54,849 bases of DNA, from positions 1 through 54,849 of IMG/VR virus record IMGVR_UViG_3300032116_000260; one strand, written 5' to 3'. Position numbers and translations under genes: made by a program. The notes under the pieces were generated by a model. That model did no database searches. It was not told the origin of the DNA and saw only the letters and a list, made by a program, of their open reading frames with translations. This stretch comes from a virus. Shown here piece after piece: positions 43,701 to 50,080 of the stretch (within the stretch, counting starts at the first letter, position 1; each line of letters starts with the position of its first letter).

Positions 43701-44782
43701 GCCATACCTATAGCATTAGGTTGACTATAGTTACTACTATTGATACCCATATCAATGTAGTAACTAGATTCATTTCCTATATCATTAGTAGCAACTATAT
43801 CAGCAGATGCTGTAGTTCCTGAATTTATATTTTGGATAGAAATTTGTGAGTAGTTATTTACATCTGATTCTGCTTGGATTAGATTGTATGTATTAGGAGC
43901 TGCAGGGGGAGCTACTATTCTTAACGCTGGTAGGGCAGGGCTTGCTGCGGAGCTTGTAGTATCAGTATTAAAACTTGTTACACCTTCAGGATGAAACCAA
44001 ATTTTAGCATTTGCTGTAGTGTCTAAACCACCATTAAATATAACAATTTTTTTATCAGCAGCAGCGTTTCCTATATAAAAGTCGTTTGCTTTAGAGAATA
44101 AATAACCATCATTTCCTAAACCAACAAAAAATGGATTATTATATGTACTACTATTAATACCAAAATCAACATAGTAATTATCTTCATCACCTATATCGTT
44201 TGTAACAACAATATCAGTTGATGCTAATGATCCACTACTTATATTTTTAAAGTTAACTTGAGAATAATTATCAGTATTGCTTCTACCAACAATTAAGTTA
44301 TATGTTGTATCATCATGAGATACAATCAATAATGTTTCTGGGTTAAACTGGTCAAAAGAGCTAGTATTGATTGCAACACTACCGCTTTGATTGATAAGAA
44401 GTAAAGTAGTATTGCCTGAAGGGTCAGGAACATTATATGTTACTTCAAAAGCTCTCTCAGGATTAATGCTAACACTAGCTGTAACACTACCTGTTACTAT
44501 TCTGGAACTATCTACAACTGGTAGATTAGCTACATATGATGCTGTTAAAGCATAACTTGCGGTACCTAATAATGAGCCAGTAAATGAGCCTGAAAATGAG
44601 CCTGTAAATGCTCCTATTTTAGAGCCAATCGTAACAACTTCTTCACCGCTAGAACCTGACTTTTTCATAAAAGCCAGACCGTCGTATGTATTTAAAGCAA
44701 TCTCTCCAAAATCAAGAGAAGAGGTAGTTGGTATTCTACCTGGTACCGCAGAACGGCGTAATTTTAAATATTGATTCGACAT
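37709..44782 (-). CDS. Giant modular tail fibre with three collagen-like segments
   Basis: 2357 residues. N-terminus KLRRSAVPGRIPTTSSLDFG followed by EIALNTYDGLAFMKK is a common virion-attachment module of phage fibres. A ~110-residue module is repeated at ~160-270 and ~298-405 (DNYSQVNFKNI / NNYSQISIQNI). Collagen-like Gly-Thr/Ser segments lie at ~531-648, ~757-881 and ~2087-2204, each preceded by an INGTSYTAAT module and followed by a GTGF(N/D)TI...LSDGT module. A ~380-residue domain is duplicated (~1235-1615 and ~1665-2045; both contain RAFGPLK(L/I)SGF and WTIQRVF). The C-terminal ~80 residues (GSVAAGSFAGNPRKSTITF, ...YWIATAYGE) are a tip domain seen on many phage fibres. It probably forms a long trimeric tail fibre. 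Confidence 0.8.
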   Translation of the reverse strand: MSNQYLKLRRSAVPGRIPTTSSLDFGEIALNTYDGLAFMKKSGSSGEEVVTIGSKIGAFTGSFSGSFTGSLLGTASYALTASYVANLPVVDSSRIVTGSVTASVSINPERAFEVTYNVPDPSGNTTLLLINQSGSVAINTSSFDQFNPETLLIVSHDDTTYNLIVGRSNTDNYSQVNFKNISSGSLASTDIVVTNDIGDEDNYYVDFGINSSTYNNPFFVGLGNDGYLFSKANDFYIGNAAADKKIVIFNGGLDTTANAKIWFHPEGVTSFNTDTTSSAASPALPALRIVAPPAAPNTYNLIQAESDVNNYSQISIQNINSGTTASADIVATNDIGNESSYYIDMGINSSNYSQPNAIGMANDAYLYSTGDHLHIGNASNHPVMFFAGGTDTEANKKLVLNPNNQHELTGSLNISGSLTVLNGITGSLHGTSSWAQNALTASFITGANVWGPYGSNSIISASNAATASSADNFTVRGTLTAQTIHAQTITSSTEYVTGSTRFGSLLTDTHQFTGSVDITGSLIINGTSYTAATSGTSGTAGSSGTSGTAGSSGTAGSSGSSGTSGSSGTGGSSGSSGTSGSSGTSGSSGTSGSSGSSGTSGSSGSSGTSGSSGSSGTSGSSGSSGTSGSSGTSGSSGSSGSSGSSGTSGTGFDTINSPSQGRVILSDGTANAATASVNLTYSNSNFNITGSTFISGSLTVTNTITAQTLNVQYITSSIIYSSGSNKFGDELSDIHQFTGSVNITGSLTINGTSYTAATSGTSGTAGSSGTSGTAGSSGSSGTSGSSGTSGSSGTSGTSGTSGSSGTSGSSGSSGTSGSSGSSGTSGSSGSSGTSGSSGSSGTSGSSGTSGSSGTSGSSGSSGTSGSSGSSGTSGSSGTSGTGFNTIYDPAVGRILLSDGSVNAATASANLTYSGSALYITGSVYISGSLNYTSGSITNVDYIDFNTSASFASALGRLGYDSGEGTLQFGLAGGNVTLNIGEDLFQYVYNNSGGTLTKGQVVYISGSQGNRIAVKLASATAEQGSANTLGFIAETINAGDEGWVQTEGTLRGLNTTGLVGGQLIFLSSSAGQFTQTPPVAPLHGVRLGYAERIDNNVGSIYIKIDNGYELGELHDVVDSTTTSSYGDLFIKSGSVWVNSKELIGSYKLTGSLNTSGSNTFIGIQTITGSFLVSGSTTQIGNNILLGNTSLSGSITISGSSGPGAATASVQIYGDIRQSGYHRFDPVTTNIDTSISASYIYVSGSTNDLYFSQNGGGYSNTTRLRWLEGNLYTGLLNGGVITAATGSTTYNISSGSGIIVDLNASLNDNPYPTIQYLNWGNLSASIAPLTASYQQAFVAVDSTGNIFQQGTPFSNGQFDTLINIGVVLFQNGSTINAVKTQPSVAYGFEQSQNIFNRAFGPLKLSGFTLTPSGSSTGGLVVGSGTAYSPGSNYTIDPNEPSYAVDSGTSISKIYRYYQSGSTWVYQTNGGAGFTSIDPTQYSNNGTLTAVPPPANLNWTIQRVFWFPNSVAKAIVVYYGNAYYGSESEAIANINIEPFVEAPNTAANAIYLGAVIINGSGVFTNANDFTIVPGGLFRSVGGSGGGGSVITTRLVDLSDVMISGPTDGQALVYNSTSTKWENESYISASISGNAATATTASFASTASSANIFAIRNYLELKPGTDPGGSNVSSSYFFVTSSLDDTIPNLHYRNNSALWETHWLEERTDTGIVWGGVTTFSGSILYVTPGAGLIIDHNAITSSHNSTNPTYVQFGPITASAQYITSSQVTYLLIDSNGSLIQQTSPFTPQQYNEQFPLGYIFNLTTSSISSFADARVTTYGQSEQSNQFVRAFGPLKISGFDITPQTSSLRISIASGQAYRYGGFYSQNPTSPSIYDSTTIATGSLVRVYRDPGVTGGYRAATNAGVPYTVIDPTKYDNGSGTLQTVSASQWTIQRVFQGVVNNLSYVYYGQNVYDNLSTALQSITTEEFVESPTSQLALPFIGYIIAKGDTTDLSDTANNKIIQAGLFRNTAGSSGGGGAAVTNLNDLGDVTISSPSTGQALVYNAGLWVNGIPASASYAATSSFSNNFIVSGSLDISGSLTINGTSYTAATSGTSGTSGTSGTTGTSGTSGTTGTSGTAGTSGSSGTSGSSGTSGSSGTSGQNGSSGTSGSSGTSGQNGSSGTSGTSGSSGTSGTSGSSGTSGSSGTSGSSGTSGSTGTSGSSGTAGTGFNTINSPATGRILLSDGTVNAATASVSMSFTGGILNVTSSIIATNFTGSLLGTASFATTASYALNAGVSGLKTKAGSVAAGSFAGNPRKSTITFAAAFADANYAVVITGEDSRTWTVESKVSGSFVINANSNVGLAGTTYWIATAYGETN
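38170..38522 (-). repeat. Collagen-like segment C of giant fibre
   Basis: Gly-X-Y triplets (TSGTSGTTGTSG, GSSGTSGQNG and similar), about 117 residues close to the C-terminal tip domain. It includes GQN units like those of the 589-residue fibre. Confidence 0.8.
42138..42512 (-). repeat. Collagen-like segment B of giant fibre
   Basis: About 125 residues of GSSGTSG triplets between two beta modules. No Gln/Asn units, only Ser, Thr and a few Ala in the X and Y positions. Confidence 0.8.
42836..43190 (-). repeat. Collagen-like segment A of giant fibre
   Basis: About 118 residues of Gly-Ser/Thr triplets, closely similar to segment B including the flanking modules, which points to duplication of the whole module. 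Confidence 0.8.
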
Positions 44783-44785
44783 GTC

Positions 44786-44825
44786 TTAGTATATACTAAC
44801 GGTAAAAGCTATATATATAGCCGTT
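44786..44825 (-). promoter_or_regulatory. Palindromes in leader of giant fibre gene
   Basis: Two perfect palindromes lie between the ATATTTAT element and the ATG: TTAGTATATACTAA (44786-44799) and GCTATATATATAGC (44808-44821). The second lies inside an outer AACGG/CCGTT pair (44798-44802, 44821-44825). They could be an operator or a structured leader that limits translation. Confidence 0.4.
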
Positions 44826-44826
44826 A

Positions 44827-44834
44827 ATAAATAT
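44827..44834 (-). promoter_or_regulatory. ATATTTAT element before giant fibre
   Basis: Sense CTATTAATATTTATTAACGG, 44 bases before the ATG, touching the stop codon of the 71-residue gene. Confidence 0.45.
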
Positions 44835-45049
44835 TAATAGTCGCCTAAATCTACAGTAAAGAAACTACCACTATCACCAAATGTATCAATATTTTGAATT
44901 GTAAGTGAACCTGTAGTAGTTGGAGTTGAAGTAACAATAGCAGAACCAGATATAATTAAAGCATTATTCTCACCACTAATAGTAAGTTGATTTGAACCAC
45001 TATCATAGGACATATTAGATAATACTTGTTTTAGTTTTAAATGTGCCAT
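44834..45049 (-). CDS. Small beta-rich virion protein
   Basis: 71 residues (LTISGENNALIISGSAIVTS, GSFFTVDLGDY). The Ser/Thr/Gly-rich beta pattern resembles the module strands of the fibre proteins downstream. It abuts the tail terminator gene without a gap. Possibly a fibre attachment or adaptor piece; not recognised. Confidence 0.55.
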   Translation of the reverse strand: MAHLKLKQVLSNMSYDSGSNQLTISGENNALIISGSAIVTSTPTTTGSLTIQNIDTFGDSGSFFTVDLGDY

Positions 45050-46321
45050 TTATACAAATTTACCTATTGCTAGAATTTGATCTGCTACTCCTCCGTCATT
45101 ACTAAATGTAATTGGTTCTCCTCCTACTCCTAACTGAGCTGGGTCTATAGTTAATGTGCAGGTTCCATCTCCATTATCAGCAAAGCTAACTATAGAAGAA
45201 GAATCTATTAATTGACCATTTAAAAAGAAAGTAAAATTAGAAACAGTAGTTGCCGGTAAAGGAGAAGGTGCTGTTAAGAAAGAAGTATTAAAGGTTGCTG
45301 TGGAGTCAGTAAAAGATACAGCATACTCTGTTTTATTTGCTAATAAATAATTAGATAAATTCTCGGGGATAGTGATTTGAGAATTAACATTCACATTGTA
45401 AGAATCAGCAAATGAAGTACCACCCATAGCTGTTTTTGGTGCTGATTTTCCTCCTGCTATTGATATTTCAGAACTACTATCAGTTTCAAATGTAAATTTA
45501 ATTTGAGCAGGAGAATAATGGATATTTGTATCTGATAGATGTTGATTAATAGAGTCTGCTATTAAATATCCATTTACTTTTAAGCTAACTGTAGTAGATG
45601 ATATTCTATCTTCACCTGTATTAATAATATTTGTTATACCAAATGAATCTAATGATGTTCTAAATTGCCATCTATTAGCATCACCCCAATATGAATCAGA
45701 AGCATATTCAATTGCTTCAATTAATTTATTGTTCTGTTCAACGTAGTTTGTTAATAAAACACAGTCATATGATATAGTAACATAATCAGGAACTACAGAA
45801 ACGTAAAATTGTTTTGATGGTGTTCTATTTGTTAAAACAGAAAATTGATCATATTGGTTTCTTTGATTATATCTAGTTTCAAAAGTTTGAAATAAAGAAG
45901 CTAAGTTACCATCTATTTTATTACCTAATGTTCTATTTTTTTCAACATTTGTTCTTTTAAACATTATAAGGGGAAAAACAGCTTTTCCATTAGTATCTCT
46001 GTAATATCCGTCAGCTTGAACTGATTGCCAGCGCTCAGGAGAACCATACATTACTTGAACAGCTATTCTATTTCCATCTTGTACTATTGTTGGTTTAATA
46101 ACATTTTGAAAATAATGCATTAATGCATAATCAATATCCTCTAAACCAATAGCAATATCCTTTATCTTATCAGTTTTACGAGTAGTATTTAATGCTCTGT
46201 TTTCACGATGAGTAAATACATTTTGACTAATCGGTTTACCCTGATTAAGAAAAGGAGTAATAGTATCTTGTACTATTTCTGCTTGGTTTTTTGGTATTGG
46301 TTTTCTATCTCTAGTAGCCAT
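45050..46321 (-). CDS. 15: Tail terminator / sheath stabiliser, gp15-like
   Basis: 423 residues. The N-terminal ~265 residues align by pattern with T4 gp15: IAVQVMYGSPERWQSVQADG against the T4 IRVPITYASKEHF segment, then VTISYDCVLLTNYVEQNNKL and FRTSLDSFG...STTVSLKVNGYLIADSI, which in T4 is a strand pair ending in EVNGW. T4 gp15 is 272 residues; the extra ~150 residues here form a Ser/Thr-rich beta part. It would cap the tail and join it to the neck. Its place near gp13- and gp14-like genes agrees with the T4 order. From pattern memory only, so the name needs a profile search. Confidence 0.6.
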   Translation of the reverse strand: MATRDRKPIPKNQAEIVQDTITPFLNQGKPISQNVFTHRENRALNTTRKTDKIKDIAIGLEDIDYALMHYFQNVIKPTIVQDGNRIAVQVMYGSPERWQSVQADGYYRDTNGKAVFPLIMFKRTNVEKNRTLGNKIDGNLASLFQTFETRYNQRNQYDQFSVLTNRTPSKQFYVSVVPDYVTISYDCVLLTNYVEQNNKLIEAIEYASDSYWGDANRWQFRTSLDSFGITNIINTGEDRISSTTVSLKVNGYLIADSINQHLSDTNIHYSPAQIKFTFETDSSSEISIAGGKSAPKTAMGGTSFADSYNVNVNSQITIPENLSNYLLANKTEYAVSFTDSTATFNTSFLTAPSPLPATTVSNFTFFLNGQLIDSSSIVSFADNGDGTCTLTIDPAQLGVGGEPITFSNDGGVADQILAIGKFV

Positions 46322-46701
46322 TATATTCTACCTCTTTTTTTAAGGTCGATTAACTTATCAAGAGCAGTCATTGCTCTAAATAATTTATTATGAAGACTAT
46401 TTATTTCTTTTGCTACTGCTTTAATATCAGGATCAGGAGAAAAAGTAAATACATCAAATTCTTTTTTATTTTGAATAATGTCTCTTTTAACCTGATCCAT
46501 CTTAGGTAAATTAATTACCTGAGAAGCACTAGTAATTTCAGGGCGACTAGGATCAATAGGGATCATAATAGATCCTTTTGTAAATAATTCATCACGCTCT
46601 TCAGGAGTTAAATCAGCAATAGTAAGTTCTCTGCCTGATGGCTTATCAGCGTAAATTTTTTTTGGTTTCTCTAGTTCTTTTAAAATATCTATTAATTTCA
46701 T
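46321..46701 (-). CDS. Unknown neck-region protein
   Basis: 126 residues. The N-terminus MKLIDILKELEKPKKIYA is an amphipathic helix, followed by ELTIADLTPEERDEL and a C-terminal helix. It shares one base with the gp15-like gene downstream. No family recognised. Confidence 0.55.
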   Translation of the reverse strand: MKLIDILKELEKPKKIYADKPSGRELTIADLTPEERDELFTKGSIMIPIDPSRPEITSASQVINLPKMDQVKRDIIQNKKEFDVFTFSPDPDIKAVAKEINSLHNKLFRAMTALDKLIDLKKRGRI

Positions 46702-46706
46702 AATAA

Positions 46707-47048
46707 TTAGTATGATCCTACTTTAATAATTGTTGGGTATCTAGGTATAAACTGCAACAAACCAGGAACTTTATTTTTAGTTACAGCGTCTATACCAATT
46801 TCTTTAATTGATGTCTTTGCATCTCCTCTACCAATATATTTTATTTTAAGTAAAGAATATTCGTATTTGTCAGTTGCTTTAGCATTTAAAAAGTCACTTT
46901 GTTCAATAGTAACAACAACTACACCACTTAATGCTCTAATCTCATTATAAACTTCTACTTTATTTTGATCAGCAGCTGTTTTAATAAGTACATCACATCT
47001 AAAAATTGTGATACCTTCGTTTAATAATATTTTACCTAATAATCCCAT
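46707..47048 (-). CDS. Unknown small alpha/beta protein in neck cluster
   Basis: 113 residues. A strand-helix-strand layout (FRCDVLIKTAADQNKVEVYN..., IRALSGVVVVTIEQSD, YEYSLLKIKYIG) suggests a ferredoxin-like fold. It shares one base with the gp14-like gene. In T4 the tail completion protein lies nearby, but no link can be shown. Confidence 0.5.
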   Translation of the reverse strand: MGLLGKILLNEGITIFRCDVLIKTAADQNKVEVYNEIRALSGVVVVTIEQSDFLNAKATDKYEYSLLKIKYIGRGDAKTSIKEIGIDAVTKNKVPGLLQFIPRYPTIIKVGSY

Positions 47049-47659
47049 TAGCTATATTGAATTAAGTTAAGTCTTGTTGTTCTTGTTAAATGAGCACTTA
47101 AAGTAAATAATACAATTTGTCCTGGGGTTCCTAAGGAAGATCCTGCTCCTGTTCCTCCAGGTATTGTTATAAATGATCTATCTACAGTAAATACTTCATA
47201 ATATTTTTCTTGATCAGTTATTATATCACCTACTTCAGGAATAAAATCTAACTCTACTAATGCTATTTTTGATATAGTAACTTTTATAGTTTGGTTTACA
47301 TCAGGACCAAATTCAGTATCAGTATAAGCAAATTCACCTCTATCAATTAAACACCTTACTTCAACAGGAGGGTAATACCATTTTTCTGTTGATTCACCAT
47401 ACATATTTACTTTAGTCTTATATAAATCAATTTTAAAATATCCAACTTTTTGGTTTGAATATTTTATAGCAGCATCCGCTGCTTCATCAGGATATGTGTT
47501 AGGTCCACCACCTAATCCTGCACTTCCAGTTGGTGGTTGTGGAGGTGTAGTCGGTGCCCCTGGTTTGGTTGCTGAGGCAGTTGGAGCAGAATTTGGGAAA
47601 TCTGCTAAATCACAGTCTCCTAGATTTATATATCGTTGTACTCCTCTAAACTGCTTCAT
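47048..47659 (-). CDS. Neck protein, gp14-like (tentative)
   Basis: 203 residues. A Pro/Ala-rich N-terminal linker (~24-60) is followed by a beta domain with YFKIDLYKTKVNMYGESTEK, WYYPPVEVRCLIDRGEF and IPEVGDIITDQEKYYEV, a pattern like gp14-type neck proteins and head-tail connectors. It directly follows the gp13-like gene, sharing one base, as gene 14 follows 13 in T4. Confidence 0.5.
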   Translation of the reverse strand: MKQFRGVQRYINLGDCDLADFPNSAPTASATKPGAPTTPPQPPTGSAGLGGGPNTYPDEAADAAIKYSNQKVGYFKIDLYKTKVNMYGESTEKWYYPPVEVRCLIDRGEFAYTDTEFGPDVNQTIKVTISKIALVELDFIPEVGDIITDQEKYYEVFTVDRSFITIPGGTGAGSSLGTPGQIVLFTLSAHLTRTTRLNLIQYS

Positions 47660-49284
47660 TAGAAAACATATATTGGTAAAGGAATTTGTTGTAATGTATC
47701 ACGCTGGAATTGAGATTCTTGTTGCTTGCGCTCTAATTGTCCTTTACGTGACGTTTCATTTAACATTTCCTTTAACTCAGTTATTAATTGTTCTTTTTCT
47801 GTTCTAGAATCAGCTACTAATTCAGATCCTTGAAGTGAACCTACACCTTGAACATTTACATTTGCAAATTGAATACGAATGTGTGCTTCAATTTCACGAC
47901 ACAATGCTAAGGTATATTTAAAAATCCAAGTTCTACCTACAGTATTAATTTTAGCATAAATTGGATTACGATAAGGAACATTCATAATGTCTGTTACAAC
48001 ATTGTTTCTAGTATCCTTGATAACACTAAATTTATCACTTATAGTAACATATTCAAAAAATAAATTCTTATCCATTGTAGGGATAGGAAATATTTTTAAT
48101 TTATTATTTACTAAATTAAATGAATAAGCTGATTTTCTTATTTGATCATTAAATTCAATTGCTTGGATTTTTTGTACATCAAAATGAATTGGCATTAATA
48201 GGAAATTAACACCAGGAGAAAATTGACCAAATCCAAAAGTCTCAAGTAATGATTGTATACCAGTACCTGTACCTGCATATGGATCAAAGTAACGAACGAT
48301 TGCAGGGGGTTCTTCATAAAATATTCTTCTAATTTCAATTCTATCACCAGGATCTAATGATGCTGAAGCTGCAGCCCATACATTTAAATCGTAATCTTGA
48401 ACTCCCATAGACATTGAAACAGAACCAGTTAATACAGTGTATTTTCCTCCTACTCCTGTTTCAGAAGCATAATCTTCAGCAATAGTAGTAGTTAATGTGG
48501 CAAGATTATTGCTTAATATTTTATTATTTAATTCTGGTTCTAGACTATCTTGAATATAAACTGTAGGAATGGAGCCTGTAACATTAAATACAGTAGATCC
48601 TCCTGCTATTTGAGGAGAAGTAGTGAATACATAGACATAATTTTCACCAACAGTAATTGTAGATCCACTTGTAGGACCTCCTAATTTATTTAAATTATTA
48701 TAAACATAAGTACTTAAATCGATTGTATTTCCAGATACAGGATCAACATATTCAGTAGCAAATGTAATTGATTTTACATAATCTTCATTTGGTAAAACAA
48801 AATCAGAAATAGAAGCAGAAATTACATATATTTTATTATCAACAATTGATTGAGAAAAAGCAGCATTATTATCAATATTAGCCCAAGTAGCTAATCTAGC
48901 AGCAGACCAAGTTACAGGAGCATTAATATCAGTACTGTCAACATAAGTAACAGTAGCGTTATTAAGTTGAGCTGATGGAGATCCCTCCATATTGAGGTAT
49001 TGGTCTCTAATTTTATATTGGTAAACTAAATTACCATAAGTAGTAACTGCTTCTTCGAAAGCAGCATATACTGTTAGGTCAGAAATATTAAGTTGTGTAT
49101 TGCCTAATCCACTAGAGCCTAAACGTTGTGCAATAAAACGAGCACAGCTTTTAGCATCACGAACGAACTCAGGATCGTTATCGTAATACTCAAATGGTGT
49201 ATTACATTTGACAGGATTTAAATACGATGTATCACCGTAATACTCATCCCATAGTCTTTTTAGATTGATTGCTTTTGCGGCCAT
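47659..49284 (-). CDS. 13: Neck protein, gp13-like
   Basis: 541 residues. The C-terminal ~130 residues match gp13-type neck proteins by pattern: GRTWIFKYTLALCREIEAHI, GVGSLQGSELVADSRTEKEQ, LKEMLNETSRKGQLERK and a final QIPLPIYV. T4 gp13 is 309 residues. An inserted beta-rich part (~105-330, Ser/Thr/Val-rich) makes this version longer. It would sit below the portal and connect head to tail. An ATATTTAT element lies 23 bases before the ATG. Confidence 0.7.
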   Translation of the reverse strand: MAAKAINLKRLWDEYYGDTSYLNPVKCNTPFEYYDNDPEFVRDAKSCARFIAQRLGSSGLGNTQLNISDLTVYAAFEEAVTTYGNLVYQYKIRDQYLNMEGSPSAQLNNATVTYVDSTDINAPVTWSAARLATWANIDNNAAFSQSIVDNKIYVISASISDFVLPNEDYVKSITFATEYVDPVSGNTIDLSTYVYNNLNKLGGPTSGSTITVGENYVYVFTTSPQIAGGSTVFNVTGSIPTVYIQDSLEPELNNKILSNNLATLTTTIAEDYASETGVGGKYTVLTGSVSMSMGVQDYDLNVWAAASASLDPGDRIEIRRIFYEEPPAIVRYFDPYAGTGTGIQSLLETFGFGQFSPGVNFLLMPIHFDVQKIQAIEFNDQIRKSAYSFNLVNNKLKIFPIPTMDKNLFFEYVTISDKFSVIKDTRNNVVTDIMNVPYRNPIYAKINTVGRTWIFKYTLALCREIEAHIRIQFANVNVQGVGSLQGSELVADSRTEKEQLITELKEMLNETSRKGQLERKQQESQFQRDTLQQIPLPIYVF

Positions 49285-49307
49285 TATTTAAGTAGTATTT
49301 AACACGT

Positions 49308-49315
49308 ATAAATAT
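49308..49315 (-). promoter_or_regulatory. ATATTTAT element before neck operon
   Basis: Sense TTAAGTATATTTATACGTG, 23 bases before the gp13-like ATG and 2 bases after the PhoH-like stop codon. Confidence 0.45.
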
Positions 49316-49317
49316 AC

Positions 49318-49989
49318 TTAATCTCGATGATCGCCGTATACTTTTAATATATCCTCCACGATCGGATCGCGGTGATTTGTTTTAAGTGTTACTACTCCAA
49401 AACCAGGAACATTAGTTAAATTATTGCATATAAAATTAAAACCGCTCATTTTCTTGTCTTTTAAGTCAATTTGTGCAGTATCACCACATATGAGCATTTT
49501 ACTACCTTCACATATTCTTCCTAATAGTAGTTCCATTTGTCTGTGGGTGATGTTTTGACCTTCGTCAACTACTACAGCGCAGTTAGTAAGGTTACGACCA
49601 CGCATAAACGCTAATGGAATAACTTCAATATGTCCTTCCATTATTTCTTTATCGATTTTTTCTTTATTATATAATCGATACATGTTGTCATAAATGGCTG
49701 CTGTGTATGGAGCTAATTTAGCATCTTTATCACCTGGTAGGTAACCAATTTCTTCTCCTGATGTTACAGCAGGACGAGTAAGTATTACTTTCTCTACTTC
49801 ATGGCGAAACAATAGGTCAAGAGCAACTTGAGCTGCTAGCATTGATTTACCACTACCTGCACTGCCTTTTAATACTGTAATTTTATTTTGGAGAACAATT
49901 GCTTTAGCTTCTTTCTGCTCTTCGTTGAGAGTAACCGCAAATTTAATCGGATTTTTGAAGCTCTTCTTTTTGGGAAGGTGATCAGTCAT
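49318..49989 (-). CDS. phoH: PhoH-like ATPase
   Basis: 223 residues. Walker A GSAGSGKS at 42-49, PhoH motifs VILTRPAVTSGEEIGYLPGD (68-87) and Walker B CAVVVDEGQN (D142-E143), then MLICGDTAQID and TLKTNHRD. PhoH proteins are P-loop ATPases of the helicase-like superfamily, common in phages of aquatic bacteria; their role in infection is unclear. It lies between the major capsid and neck genes, with its own promoter-like element behind the capsid terminator. Confidence 0.9.
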   Translation of the reverse strand: MTDHLPKKKSFKNPIKFAVTLNEEQKEAKAIVLQNKITVLKGSAGSGKSMLAAQVALDLLFRHEVEKVILTRPAVTSGEEIGYLPGDKDAKLAPYTAAIYDNMYRLYNKEKIDKEIMEGHIEVIPLAFMRGRNLTNCAVVVDEGQNITHRQMELLLGRICEGSKMLICGDTAQIDLKDKKMSGFNFICNNLTNVPGFGVVTLKTNHRDPIVEDILKVYGDHRD

Positions 49990-50003
49990 GTAACACGTTT
50001 GCT

Positions 50004-50011
50004 ATAAATAT
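50004..50011 (-). promoter_or_regulatory. ATATTTAT element before phoH
   Basis: Sense TTTTATATTTATAGCAAACG, 14 bases before the ATG, immediately behind the U8 tract of the capsid terminator. The terminator-promoter order repeats that at 13348-13389. Confidence 0.5.
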
Positions 50012-50067
50012 AAAAAAAAGCCCAACCTTACGGGGTTGGGCTTAATTTACTAACCTTACGGGGTTAG
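50012..50067 (-). terminator. Tandem hairpin terminator after major capsid gene
   Basis: Two hairpins share the 14-base core AACCTTACGGGGTT. In sense order, a weak 6-bp stem (50050-50067) comes first. A strong 10-bp stem AAGCCCAACC/GGTTGGGCTT (50018-50043) follows, ending in eight U (50019-50012). The second is a classic rho-independent terminator for the very abundant capsid transcript. Confidence 0.88.
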
Positions 50068-50080
50068 ATTATATGTTGGA

